Shown: positions 36,282 to 45,087 of the stretch, piece by piece
Layout of the letters: the number at the start of each line of letters is the position of its first letter
How positions within the stretch are numbered: the first letter of the stretch is position 1
DNA from: Myxococcales bacterium
GTDB lineage: Bacteria; Myxococcota_A; Polyangia; Polyangiales; Houyiibacteriaceae
Length of the DNA: 64,000 nt
Assembly: GCA_019637115.1 (NCBI GenBank)
Contig: JAHBWH010000005.1
Location: forward strand, 37,208 to 101,207
Direction of reading: 5' to 3'
The notes under the pieces: generated by a model
Seen by the model: only the letters and a program-made list of their open reading frames with translations
The model's database searches: none
Told to the model about the DNA's origin: nothing
Made by a program: the position numbers and the translations under genes

Positions 36282-37481
36282 TCAGACGACGCCGAGCGCT
36301 CGGCCGACCTCGGTGAACGCAGCGACCGCGCGGTCGAGGTGCTCGCGCGTGTGCGCCGCCGACATCTGGGTCCGGATGCGGGCCTGCCCCTTCGGGACGA
36401 CGGGGAAGCTGAAGCCGATGACGTAGATCCCCTTGGCGAGCAGCCGGTCGGCCATCTCGCTCGCGAGCTTCGCGTCGCCGAGCATGACGGGGATGATCGG
36501 GTGCTCGCCCGGGAGGAGGCGGAAGCCCGCGGCCTCCATCGCGGCGCGGAAGTAGCGCGCGTTCTCGAAGAGGCGCGCCCGCAGGGCGGCGCCTTCGTCC
36601 GCCAAGAGGTCGAGCACCTCGATGGAGGTCGCCGCGATCACGGGCGCGAGGGTGTTGCTGAAGAGGTAGGGGCGGCTGCGCTGCCGGAGCCACGCGACGA
36701 TCTCGGCGCGGCCCGAGACGTAGCCGCCGCTCGCGCCGCCCAGGGCCTTGCCGAGCGTGCTCGTGATGACGTCGATGCGCCCGCGGCAGCCGAGCGCCTC
36801 GTGGGTGCCCGCGCCCGTGTCGCCCATGAAGCCGACGCCGTGGCAGTCGTCCACGAAGACGATCGCGCCGTACTCGTCGGCGAGGTCGCAGACGGCGGGG
36901 AGGTTCGCGAGGTAGCCGTCCATGGAGAAGACGGCGTCGGTGGCGATGACCTTGAAGCGCGCGCCCTTGGCCTCCTCGAGCTTGGCGCGGAGATCCGCCA
37001 TGTCGTTGTTCTCGTAGCGGTAGCGGCGCGCCTTCGAGAGCCGGACGCCGTCGATGATCGAGGCGTGGTTGAGCGCGTCGCTGATGATCGCGTCCTCGGG
37101 GCCGAAGCAGGTCTCGAAGAAGCCGCCGTTGGCGTCGAAGCAGCTCGAGTAGAGGATGGTGTCCTCGGTGCCGAGGAACGACGCGAGGCGCTGCTCGAGC
37201 GTCTTGTGGATGGCCTGTGTGCCGCAGATGAAGCGCACGCTCGCCATGCCGAAGCCGTGCTCCCGGACGGCGGCCTCCGCCGCGGCGATGAGGCGCGGGT
37301 GGTTCGCGAGGCCCAGGTAGTTGTTCGCGCAGAAGTTGATGACCTCGTGCGAGTCGCCGTTCGTCGCGACGTCGATGGCGGCGTCCTGCTGCGACGTGAT
37401 GATGCGCTCGGCCTTGAAGAGGCCCTGCTCGTGGAGGGCGGCGGTCTCACGGGCGAGGTGGTCGAGGAGGGGCTGATGCAT
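36282..37481 (-). CDS. kbl: glycine C-acetyltransferase (2-amino-3-ketobutyrate CoA ligase)
   Basis: PLP enzyme cleaving 2-amino-3-oxobutyrate with CoA into glycine and acetyl-CoA; takes the product of Tdh. 399 aa. [61 protein letters not shown] and the PLP lysine in [15 protein letters not shown] are all present. First gene of the kbl-tdh pair; its upstream region is a long microsatellite-like repeat. Confidence 0.97.
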   Translation of the reverse strand: MHQPLLDHLARETAALHEQGLFKAERIITSQQDAAIDVATNGDSHEVINFCANNYLGLANHPRLIAAAEAAVREHGFGMASVRFICGTQAIHKTLEQRLASFLGTEDTILYSSCFDANGGFFETCFGPEDAIISDALNHASIIDGVRLSKARRYRYENNDMADLRAKLEEAKGARFKVIATDAVFSMDGYLANLPAVCDLADEYGAIVFVDDCHGVGFMGDTGAGTHEALGCRGRIDVITSTLGKALGGASGGYVSGRAEIVAWLRQRSRPYLFSNTLAPVIAATSIEVLDLLADEGAALRARLFENARYFRAAMEAAGFRLLPGEHPIIPVMLGDAKLASEMADRLLAKGIYVIGFSFPVVPKGQARIRTQMSAAHTREHLDRAVAAFTEVGRALGVV

Positions 37482-37553
37482 GGGGCGCGGAGTCTATAGG
37501 TCCGCCCCCACCCCCCGGAAGGTCGCACGTGAGCGAACGCAGGAAGTGCAACC

Positions 37554-37800
37554 AGTCCCAAAGTCCCAAAGTCCCGTGCCCGTGCCCCTGCCCCTGCCCC
37601 TGCCCCAGAACACCCACGCCAACTCCCAACTCCCAACTCCCAACTCCCGACTCCCAACTCCCAACTCCCAACTCCCGACTCCCGACTCCCGACTCCCGAC
37701 TCCGACTCCCGACTCCGACTCCCGACTCCGACTCCCGACTCCGACTCCCGACTACAGCTCCCGACTACAGCTCCCGACTCCCAACTCCGACTCCGACACC
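37554..37800 (+). repeat. composite C-rich intergenic repeat, copy 4, with 7-mer array
   Basis: AGTCCC-AAAGTCCC-AAAGTCCC (37554-37575), then GTGCCC/CCCTGC units to 37607, then about 180 bases of mainly 7-base units (AACTCCC, GACTCCC) that change to a 13-base GACTCCGACTCCC form. This is the most complete copy. It fills the 358-base divergent gap between kbl and the gene at 37840; no gene is seen in the gap. The reverse strand is G-rich. Confidence 0.78.
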
Positions 37801-37839
37801 CGCCGCACGCACGTGTCCAATCGGCGCTACCCTTCCCCC

Positions 37840-38832
37840 GTGGTGGTGCGTTGGCTCGCGGCCGTGATCGGCGTCATCGCGCTCTCGGGCGCGAGCCTCG
37901 CCCAGGAGCGCGTGCGGCTGCTGACGCCGCTCCCCGGCGACCTCGAGGCGCGCGTCGAAGGTCAGACCTCGGACCTGGCTTGGGCTATCGAGCGACACCC
38001 GGGGGTCGCCCGGGATCTGGACGAGGCCCAGGCGGCGTCGGGCGGCGCCCGCGTCGTCGTCTGGGTGAGCCGCACCTCCCGCGGGACACGCCTTCACTTC
38101 GCCGACGTCCCCGCGCGCCGGCTCCTCGTCCGCGACTTCGACGCAGGGTCGGGGGAGGAGCTCGAGTCCTCCGCCGCGCTCGAATCCCTCGCGGTCGCGC
38201 TGCGGAGCGCGCTCGTCGCGCTCTCGCTCGGCGGCGAGGTCGGGGTCGTCGTCGCCGCCCCCGAGGCCCCCCCCGTCGCGGAGCCGCGCCCGGGGCCTCA
38301 CGTCGGTTTGGAGGCGTCCCTCGGCTGGGCGCTGAGCCTCGACGGCGAGAGCCCCGCCCAGCACGGCCCCTCGCTCGGCCTCGCGCTCCGCGTCGGGCGG
38401 CTCGCCGTCGGCGTCCGCGCCGAGCTCGGGCTCGGCGCGAGCCTGGACGACGCGCTGAGCGCGCTCCGCGTCACGCGGCACGCCGCCGCGCTCGAGCTGG
38501 GGGGGACCCTGCTCGCCACTCCGCCGCTTGCCCTCGACGCGAGCGCGCGGATCGGGCTCGCGCGCTACCGCCGCGGCGAGGTGGAGGCTCGCGACGCGGA
38601 CGTCCTGCCTTCGCCGCCGAGCGCGAGCTGGAGTGTGCTCGCGGGTGGGACGCTCGCCGCCACCTTCGCCCCGCTCGCGCGCGCCAGCGTTCGAGTGGAG
38701 CTCGGCGCGGACTTCGTCCCGGCTGCGCCCGAGCTCCGCTACGAGCGGGGAGGAGAATCGCTGATCCGCAACGATCTCTGGCGCTTGCAGCCGCGGGCGG
38801 CGCTCCTCCTCGTCATCCGGAGTCGGCCATGA
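37840..38832 (+). CDS. exported protein, possible outer-membrane beta-barrel
   Basis: 330-aa protein with signal peptide (WLAAVIGVIALSGASLAQ). GTG at 37840 is the probable start; two further GTG codons follow in frame. Residues 20-145 form a mixed alpha/beta domain; residues 165-330 show alternating hydrophobic strands (HVGLEASLGWALSL; GLALRVGRLAVGVRAEL; ASVRVELGADF) ending in LLLVI, like a small beta-barrel. It precedes the ECF sigma factor by 118 bases, and this order suggests a shared surface-sensing job. Function unknown. Confidence 0.68.
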   Translation: MVVRWLAAVIGVIALSGASLAQERVRLLTPLPGDLEARVEGQTSDLAWAIERHPGVARDLDEAQAASGGARVVVWVSRTSRGTRLHFADVPARRLLVRDFDAGSGEELESSAALESLAVALRSALVALSLGGEVGVVVAAPEAPPVAEPRPGPHVGLEASLGWALSLDGESPAQHGPSLGLALRVGRLAVGVRAELGLGASLDDALSALRVTRHAAALELGGTLLATPPLALDASARIGLARYRRGEVEARDADVLPSPPSASWSVLAGGTLAATFAPLARASVRVELGADFVPAAPELRYERGGESLIRNDLWRLQPRAALLLVIRSRP

Positions 38833-38950
38833 GGGGGTCCTCGATGAAATCGGCCTCGAGGCTCGGCGGGCTCGCCCCGCGTGCTGGGCATCCGAGGAAA
38901 AAAAAACTGACCCGATCCGCGAGGTCGTCGTCTCCCTGGAGGCGATGGCC

Positions 38951-39550
38951 ATGACCGCCACGACCCTCGCCGAGCCGGAGCTCGAAGCCCTCGCCCTCCG
39001 CGCCGCGGCGGGCGACCGGCGCGCGGCCGAGCAGCTCCTGCACCGCCTGCTGCCGCGCGTGCGCAACCTCGTCCGCTACCTCGTCCGCGGCGACACCCAC
39101 GTCGACGACATGACCCAGAACGCGCTGCTCTCGATCCTCCGCGGCCTCGGGGGCTATCGCGGTGAGGGCGCGTTCCGCGCGTGGGCGGATCGGATCACGG
39201 TGCGCGAGGCGCTGAGCTTCGCGAAGCGCGAGCGGGCCCGCGCCGCCGCCAGCCGCGAGGCGGCGCCGGATCTTCACGTCGTCCGCGAGGCGCCCACCCG
39301 CTCGGACGCCTACGTGCGGCGCCGGGACGTGGTCCGCCTCCTCGACACCTTGCCCGCCGAGCAGCGCGAGGCGCTGGTGCTGCACCACGTCATGGGGATG
39401 AGCATCCCCGAGGTCGCCGAGAGCCTCGGCGTGCCCTTCGATACCGCGAAGAGCCGGCTGCGGCTCGGCACGCGAAAGCTACGCGACACGCTGGAGGCGC
39501 GCCGCACCGCGAGCGGGAGCTACCCGCTCGATCCTGGGGAGGAGCCATGA
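38951..39550 (+). CDS. ECF-type RNA polymerase sigma factor
   Basis: 199-aa sigma70-family factor. Region 2 covers about 12-85 (AAGDRRAAEQLLHRLLPRV; DDMTQNALLSILRGL; FRAWADRITVREAL) and region 4 about 120-175 (LPAEQREALVLHHVMGMSI; EVAESLGVPFDTAKSRL). GGAGG at 38938-38942 is eight bases before the ATG at 38951 but only two before ATG 38945, so 38951 is preferred. It overlaps the next gene by four bases. A run of nine A lies upstream at 38898-38906. Confidence 0.92.
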   Translation: MTATTLAEPELEALALRAAAGDRRAAEQLLHRLLPRVRNLVRYLVRGDTHVDDMTQNALLSILRGLGGYRGEGAFRAWADRITVREALSFAKRERARAAASREAAPDLHVVREAPTRSDAYVRRRDVVRLLDTLPAEQREALVLHHVMGMSIPEVAESLGVPFDTAKSRLRLGTRKLRDTLEARRTASGSYPLDPGEEP

Positions 39551-40440
39551 ACGAAGCCGAAGACCTGCGGCAGCTGCTCCCGCCGCTCGACGAAGCGCCA
39601 GGGCCGGCGCGAAAGCTCGACGACGCCGAGGCCGCGGCGCTCGTCACGAGCGTGCTCGACGCCTGGGCGCCAGCGCCTCCCCCCGCAGGCCCCGAGCCCA
39701 CGACCGGCCTGAGTGGCCTCACCTCGACCAAGCTCGCGGCGATCGGCCTCGGCAGCGTCGCCCTCGTCGCGCTTGGCGTCGGGGCCGTGCTGCTCTGGCC
39801 TCGCGCGCCGGAGGCGCCTGCGCAGGCGAGCGCGCCCGCCGACACCACGCGCCCCACCGACGACGAAGCGTCAGCGCTCGCCGTCATGGCGCCGACGGGG
39901 GAGGAGCGCCTCGACTTCGCCGAGCCCGCGCCGCTCATCCTCTCCGACGACGACGAGCTCGACGACGCGGCCGATGGGACGCTCGACCCGGTGACGCCTC
40001 GGACCCGGCGAGCGCGGCGCGCGCGCACCGGGCCGAGCCCGGCGCCGCCGACGATGGAGGCGGACTCCGCCGACGACCTGCTGCGGCGCGCGAACGCCCT
40101 GCGCAGCCAGCGCCGCTGGGCGGAGGCCGAGCGCGCGTACGTCGAGGTGACGAGCGCGCACTCGTCGACCCACGCTGCCTACGTGGCCCGCGTCGCGGCG
40201 GCGGCGCTGCGCCTCGAGCACCTGGGCGACCCCGCAGGCGCGGCGCGTCTCTATCGCGCCGCGATCGCGCACGGCGGCGGGCTCGACGCCGAGGCCCGGC
40301 ACGGCCTCGCCCGCGCCTACGCGCGCCTCGGTCGCCGCGCAGAAGAGGCGGACACCCTGCGCGGCCTGCTCCATCGTCACCCGAGCTCACCCTTCGCAAG
40401 CGCCGCGAGATCACGCCTCGCCGCGCTCGAAGTGGAGTAA
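39547..40440 (+). CDS. single-pass membrane protein with TPR-like domain (sigma partner)
   Basis: 297-aa protein translationally coupled (ATGA) to the sigma factor. The acidic N-terminal 60 residues are cytoplasmic, a single TM helix spans about 60-82 (LAAIGLGSVALVALGVGAVLLW), an acidic and then basic linker follows, and TPR-like helices occupy 175-297 (DLLRRANALRSQRRWAEAERAY; ARLYRAAIAHG; ARAYARLGRRAEEADTLRGLL). Position and topology fit an anti-sigma or sigma-regulating partner, but no zinc-binding anti-sigma motif is present, so this is inference. Confidence 0.8.
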   Translation: MNEAEDLRQLLPPLDEAPGPARKLDDAEAAALVTSVLDAWAPAPPPAGPEPTTGLSGLTSTKLAAIGLGSVALVALGVGAVLLWPRAPEAPAQASAPADTTRPTDDEASALAVMAPTGEERLDFAEPAPLILSDDDELDDAADGTLDPVTPRTRRARRARTGPSPAPPTMEADSADDLLRRANALRSQRRWAEAERAYVEVTSAHSSTHAAYVARVAAAALRLEHLGDPAGAARLYRAAIAHGGGLDAEARHGLARAYARLGRRAEEADTLRGLLHRHPSSPFASAARSRLAALEVE

Positions 40441-40465
40441 ATCCCTGCACGCAGCCCCGAGAGGT

Positions 40466-40536
40466 AGTCCCCTGCCTCCGCACGCCGCCCTACGAGAACA
40501 CTCCCCTGCCCGTGCCCCTTCCCCCGCCCTTGCCCA
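40466..40536 (+). repeat. composite C-rich intergenic repeat, copy 5 (degenerate)
   Basis: AGTCCCCTGCC at 40466 and again CTCCCCTGCCCGTGCCCC at 40501-40518, then CCTTGCCC. It is followed to about 40590 by a 12-base repeat (GCGTCCGGCCGC) and runs into the apparent 5' end of the next gene, which is why that gene's N-terminus is low-complexity. Confidence 0.5.
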
Positions 40537-42038
40537 CCGACGCGCCGCGCACATACGCGCGTCCGGCCGCCGCGCGTCCGGCCGCCGCGCGTCCAGCAGA
40601 CGCGCATCCAACGCACACGCACACCTCTCACGCGCTCCCCCGCTACGTCCCGCCCACACGCGCGCGCCCCACCCACCCGCGCTGCGGCTCGTCGCTCACG
40701 CTCGTCGCGTGCCTCCTCGTCGCCCTCACCTCCTGCGCGCGCGTCGACGTCGTCGCCGAGGTTCGCGGCGGGCCTCCCCTCGACGCGGGGCTCGACGCCA
40801 CCGTCGACGCCGCCCCGGACGGTGGCGCGCGCGACGGAGGCTTCTGCGAGGGCGCCGGCCCGCTCGTCCTCGTCGGCGACGGCCCTGGCGAGTCGCGCTG
40901 CGGCGGCGCCGTCGTGCAGACGACCTTCCGCTACGCGCTCTGCACCTGCGACGGACTCGCGCTCTCTCACATGCTGACCACGGACGCCTTCGACAGCCGA
41001 CGCGGCGCGTGGACCCCTGGGACGCCCGGCGGGTCGGTGGGCACCAACCGCAGCTTCGCGGTCGCGGCGGGCGCGCGCGTCGGCGGCAGCCTCGTCGCCG
41101 AGCAGAACGTCGAGCTGGGGCTCGCGCCGCTCGACGTCGCGGGCTCGATCCGCTGTGGCGGTGAGCTCTTCGGCAGCGGCCCGATCACGGTGGGCAAGGA
41201 CGTCTTCGCCGGTCGCGGCGTGCGCGTGAGCGCGCTCGCCGCGACCGGCGCCGCGCACGTCCCCGACGACGCGCCCTACGAGGTGCGCGACCGCGACGAG
41301 GTGCGGCTCGGCGTGGTGCGGGGCCCCGTCGACGTCGCGCCACCTTGCGACTGCGACCCCGCGCAGCTCCTCGACGTCGCGGGCGTCGTCGACGCCTACC
41401 GCGAAGCAAACGACAACGCCGCGGCGGGCCTCGCGGACGACGCCCTCGCCACCGGAGACGCGCGCGCCCTCACGCTCGACTGCGGGCGGTACTACCTCGA
41501 CCGGATCGGGGGTGGCTCGGTCGAGCTCGTCGTGCGCGGTCGCGTCGCGCTCTTCGTCGGGGGCGACGTGGCGCTCGATCGCACCTTCGAGGTCAGCCTC
41601 GAACGCGGCGGCGAGCTCGACCTCTTCATTGCGGGCAACGTCGTCAGCGGGGGCGCGTGGACGCTCGGCGATCCGACCTCCCCGGCGCGCCTGAGGCTCT
41701 ACGTGGGCGGCGCGGGGACCATCGACCTGACCTCGGGCGGCGAACTCGCCGCGAACGTCTACGCGCCGCGCGCGGAGCTCGTCACCCCGGCGGCGCTCGA
41801 GGTCTTCGGCAGCGTCTTCGCGAGGCGCGTCGTCGCGAGCGGGCCGCTCGCCCTCCACTACGACGAGGCGGTGCTCGACGTCGGCGCCGACTGCCCCGCC
41901 CCCGACCGCTGCGCGACGTGTCGCGACTGCGGCAACCAGGCCTGCGTCGATGGCGCTTGCGGGCTCTGCCGCAGCGACGGGGATTGCTGCGCGCCGCTCG
42001 TCTGCGCAGCGGGCCGTTGCATCAACGAGCCCTTCTGA
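40512..42038 (+). CDS. secreted protein with polymer/pilus-like beta repeats and Cys-rich tail
   Basis: 508 aa from the only upstream start codon (GTG 40512), but residues 1-58 are low-complexity Pro/Arg/Thr sequence encoded by repeat DNA. A hydrophobic LTLVACLLVALTSC lipobox-like segment at about 61-75 is the likely export signal. The main body (about 115-470) has beta-helix-like turns (FAVAAGARVGGSLVAEQNV; VELVVRGRVALFVGGDVAL; ELDLFIAGNVVSGG), similar to DUF7305/bactofilin-like right-handed beta structures. The C-terminus has CATCRDCGNQACVDGACGLC and DCCAPLVCAAGRC. The true start is uncertain. Confidence 0.72.
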   Translation: MPLPPPLPTDAPRTYARPAAARPAAARPADAHPTHTHTSHALPRYVPPTRARPTHPRCGSSLTLVACLLVALTSCARVDVVAEVRGGPPLDAGLDATVDAAPDGGARDGGFCEGAGPLVLVGDGPGESRCGGAVVQTTFRYALCTCDGLALSHMLTTDAFDSRRGAWTPGTPGGSVGTNRSFAVAAGARVGGSLVAEQNVELGLAPLDVAGSIRCGGELFGSGPITVGKDVFAGRGVRVSALAATGAAHVPDDAPYEVRDRDEVRLGVVRGPVDVAPPCDCDPAQLLDVAGVVDAYREANDNAAAGLADDALATGDARALTLDCGRYYLDRIGGGSVELVVRGRVALFVGGDVALDRTFEVSLERGGELDLFIAGNVVSGGAWTLGDPTSPARLRLYVGGAGTIDLTSGGELAANVYAPRAELVTPAALEVFGSVFARRVVASGPLALHYDEAVLDVGADCPAPDRCATCRDCGNQACVDGACGLCRSDGDCCAPLVCAAGRCINEPF

Positions 42039-42051
42039 TTCGGGGCCGCTC

Positions 42052-43377
42052 TCAGCGACGCGGCGGGCGACGCGGCGGCGAGCGCCGCATCGCGCCGGGG
42101 TGCGGGCGCGAGTCGCGCGCGAGGCAGCGCACGTTCTCGGGCCGGCTGGTCGTCCAGGCGCTCGGCTCGGTCGGGACACGCGCGCCGTTCCGGAAGCGCG
42201 CGAGCGGGCGGAGCAGCGGCAGCGCGTCGCAATGCTGCCCCCCGTCGATGAGCATCAGGTGCAGGTGCGGCCCGCGGCTGAGCCCCGTGTTGCCGAGCCG
42301 CGCGATGACCTGTCCGCGCGCGACGAGCTCGCCGGGCACGACGAGGTTCTCGCGGTTGTGCGCGTAGGCGCTCACGAGGCCGCTCGGGTGCACGATGAGG
42401 ACGAAGCGCCCGTACCCCCGAATCCCGGTGCCTGCGTACGCGACGACGCCACGCTCGACCGCGCGGATGGGGGCGCCCGGCGGCGCGTAAAGATCGACCG
42501 CGAGGTGATAGCCGCCCGCGCCCGAGCCCCAGCCCCGCAAGAAGTGTCCGCCTTCGAGCGGGTGTAGGAGCGTGCCCTCTCCGTCGGCGGGCTCGGGGGG
42601 CTCGTCGCGCTCGGGCGCGCTGGGCTCCGGCTCCTCTGGCGCGTCGGGCTCGTCGTACGCGACGTCCTCGACCTCGGCGGCGTCGGGGCCCGGCGCGTCG
42701 CGCTCCTCGGACACGATGCCGAGAGCGGCCTCTTCGTCGAGCACCGCCTCCGTCGCCGGGTCTCGCTCGATCGGGGTGCCGACGCCGTAGGCGTAGGGCG
42801 GGATGGTGAGCGGCGCCTCGGCCGCGACGCGCCGCCACCGCTCCTCGACGGGATCGCGCAAGAGGAGCTGCGCGGCCCGATCCGTGCCGAGATCCAGCGT
42901 GCGCGCGCGGCTGGCCGCGCGCTCTTGGTCGGGGCGGAGCGGGCGCGCCACGACGCGCGGCAGCGGGTTCTCGGCGCGCCGTCCCGGCACGCGGAGCCGC
43001 TGCCCTTGCTGGATCCGATCGCCACGCAGCCGGTTGAGGCGGCGGAGGTCGGCGAGGGGCACGCGATGACGCGCCGCGATCTCACTCAGCGTCTCGCCCC
43101 GGCGCACGACGTGGAAGCCCGCGCGACGCGCCTCGGCCTCGGTCGCTCCGCCCGGGATGATGAGCCGCTGGCCCAGCCGGAGCTGATCGCTGCGCAGCCG
43201 GTTGGCCTGGCGGAGCTCCGTGACGTTCGTCCGGTAGCGGCGCGCGATCGCCGACAACGTCTCGCCCTCGCGGACCACGTGGCTCCGCTCCGCGCTCGCC
43301 AGGCTCAGGGAGCCGAGGAGGCCCACCAGCACGAGCCCGCCCAGGAGGCGGAGGGTGGCGGGGGACGGGCGCGACAT
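42052..43377 (-). CDS. LysM-LysM-M23 peptidase (LytM-type, cell wall)
   Basis: 441-aa exported peptidoglycan endopeptidase or amidase activator. Signal peptide LLGGLVLVGLLGSLSLASA, two LysM domains (HVVREGETLSAIARRYRTN and HVVRRGETLSEIAARHRVP), an acidic low-complexity linker (about 225-300), then an M23 domain with metal ligands in YHLAVDLY and HLHLML and the SAYAHNREN segment. The ligand set looks complete, so it may be an active endopeptidase. A basic tail (RRSPPRRPPRR) follows. The ATG at 43377 was chosen because the signal peptide begins there. Confidence 0.92.
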   Translation of the reverse strand: MSRPSPATLRLLGGLVLVGLLGSLSLASAERSHVVREGETLSAIARRYRTNVTELRQANRLRSDQLRLGQRLIIPGGATEAEARRAGFHVVRRGETLSEIAARHRVPLADLRRLNRLRGDRIQQGQRLRVPGRRAENPLPRVVARPLRPDQERAASRARTLDLGTDRAAQLLLRDPVEERWRRVAAEAPLTIPPYAYGVGTPIERDPATEAVLDEEAALGIVSEERDAPGPDAAEVEDVAYDEPDAPEEPEPSAPERDEPPEPADGEGTLLHPLEGGHFLRGWGSGAGGYHLAVDLYAPPGAPIRAVERGVVAYAGTGIRGYGRFVLIVHPSGLVSAYAHNRENLVVPGELVARGQVIARLGNTGLSRGPHLHLMLIDGGQHCDALPLLRPLARFRNGARVPTEPSAWTTSRPENVRCLARDSRPHPGAMRRSPPRRPPRR

Positions 43378-43485
43378 CGACACGAACCTGAAGGACGCTC
43401 GACGCGGGCGCAATGTTCCCACTCTGCGCGTCCCGAAGGCGGGGCTTCCTCGCCGCAGCTCTCGCTCGCCCACCACCTCGAATCG

Positions 43486-43878
43486 TCAGAGCGCTCGGGC
43501 GAGCTCGACTCGATTGGCGACCCCCAGATGACGGTACACCCGCTTGAGGTGGGTGCGGACGGTGTGCTCGCTGATGTCGAGCGCGCTCGCGATCTCCGTC
43601 ACGGTGGCGCCGGTCGCCGCGAGCGAGGCGACGTCTCGTTGGCGCACGGTCAGGCCCTCTTCAGCCACACGAATCGTGACCAAGAACGCCTCGCCCGCAG
43701 GGCCACGCATCGGCCGAACGGTCGCGACGAAGTCCACTCCCTCGTAGCGCCCTCCGTCGGGGGACGAGCCCAACATCCCGCGAAGAGTTGCGAGACGCTG
43801 GCTCGTCCCCCACGTCGAGCCCCCCCTCGACCGGAACAGGATCCCCCCCCGAGCATCCAAAACGAACTGTAGCTCCAT
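43486..43878 (-). CDS. LuxR/GerE-type transcription regulator
   Basis: 130-aa protein. Residues 1-68 resemble a small PAS-like domain (LDARGGILFRSRGG; YEGVDFVATVRPM); residues 72-130 are a GerE/LuxR helix-turn-helix (LTVRQRDVASLAATGATVTE; SEHTVRTHLKRVYRHLGV). No receiver domain or autoinducer domain is present. It is divergent from the cyclase-like gene at 44096 and may regulate it; the 217-base gap carries no other gene. Confidence 0.85.
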   Translation of the reverse strand: MELQFVLDARGGILFRSRGGSTWGTSQRLATLRGMLGSSPDGGRYEGVDFVATVRPMRGPAGEAFLVTIRVAEEGLTVRQRDVASLAATGATVTEIASALDISEHTVRTHLKRVYRHLGVANRVELARAL

Positions 43879-44095
43879 CCGGTCTCCGCGGCGTCCTCAG
43901 CAGAAGCCGTGCCGCGACGCCCTCGGAGCCGCGCGCGCACGAATCCCCCTCTCGCTCGGGGGATGCGGCGCGACGGCGGCTCGCGCCATGGTCTCCGGTG
44001 GCCGATTCCGTCCAACACGGTGGACGAAGTCGTCCAGAGACGCGGAGGAAGCTGGCGGTTTACGCCGCGCTCGACAGCCACTACCGTCGCGGCCA

Positions 44096-45058
44096 ATGCG
44101 GGCGGGCGATGCTCCCACAGGTCATCTCGACCGCGCGATCGCGGACGCCCTCCGCTACCTCCACGGCGCAGTGCCGCCCGACGGCGAGGTGCCGGTCGAC
44201 GTCGCCTCGCGACCCAACCTCGAAGCCGCGATCCGCGATGGCACGACCTTCGGCGCGGCGCTGGCCTTGCCGGGACTGTGCCGCTGCGGGGGTCGTCGAG
44301 CAGCCGCGCTGCGGCGCCGGGTCGCGGGCTTCCTCGAGCGGGCCCGCAACCCTGACGGGACCTGGCACTTCTGGACGCGGCGGGTTTACCGTCCGGTCGA
44401 CGCCGACACCGACGCGACCGCGGTCGCGGCGGCCAGCCTGCGGCTCGCTCGGGCGGCCGACCCGTCGACGGATGCGCCTCCACGGCCCGCGGAGGCACTG
44501 GACGAGGCGACCGAGCGCGCCTTGCTCGGGGTGCGCGACGACCGTGGACGTTTTCGGACCTGGGTTCGTCGAGCCGACGCGCCCAACGACGTCGACCTCG
44601 TCGTCAACGCGAACGTGCTCTTCTGGTTCGGCGACCACCCAGACGCGCGCGCGGCAGCGGACTGGGTGGCCTTCGCGGCACGCGACGCCCCTCGGAGCGG
44701 GTACTACCCGGAGGTAGCCATGGTCGATCACGCCATCGCCCGGGCTCTGCACGCCGGTGCGACGAGGCTGTCTCCGCTCGCGGATCGCCTCGTCGCGCGT
44801 GCCCACGACCGCGCCCGCGACCCACGGATGGGGGCCGTCGAGCGAGCGTTGACGACCGCGACCTTGGGCTACCTCGGAGAGGACGCGAGGGCGGCGGCGG
44901 GTGCGCTGATCGCGCTGCAAGCACCTGACGGCGGCTGGGACGCCGGTGTGGTGTGGACTGGGCCGGAGGCCCCCGCGCCGCCCTCGGTGTTCTGGGGCTC
45001 TCGCGCGCTGACGACGGCGTTGGCCCTCGAGGCCCTCACCCTCGTCGAGCCCACGTGA
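44096..45058 (+). CDS. terpene-cyclase / prenyltransferase-like alpha-toroid protein
   Basis: 320-aa protein of the squalene-cyclase/prenyltransferase repeat type. A QW-type motif is visible near the C-terminus (LQAPDGGWDAG), an N-terminal DGEVPVDVASRPN segment and a DADTDATAVAAASL segment at about residues 102-115. The last resembles the class-II DXDDTA motif but reads DTDATA, keeping the catalytic middle Asp and losing the fourth. At 320 aa it is about half a full hopene cyclase. The next gene (kinase) follows after 29 bases and probably shares a transcript. Substrate unknown. Confidence 0.75.
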   Translation: MRAGDAPTGHLDRAIADALRYLHGAVPPDGEVPVDVASRPNLEAAIRDGTTFGAALALPGLCRCGGRRAAALRRRVAGFLERARNPDGTWHFWTRRVYRPVDADTDATAVAAASLRLARAADPSTDAPPRPAEALDEATERALLGVRDDRGRFRTWVRRADAPNDVDLVVNANVLFWFGDHPDARAAADWVAFAARDAPRSGYYPEVAMVDHAIARALHAGATRLSPLADRLVARAHDRARDPRMGAVERALTTATLGYLGEDARAAAGALIALQAPDGGWDAGVVWTGPEAPAPPSVFWGSRALTTALALEALTLVEPT

Positions 45059-45087
45059 CCTCGACTCGAAGCGCACACCAGCGACCG

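Noticed and set aside
37617..37800. Possible CRISPR or direct-repeat array
   Set aside because: Units are 7 or 13 bases, contiguous, with no spacers and no cas genes; it is a minisatellite attached to the composite repeat.
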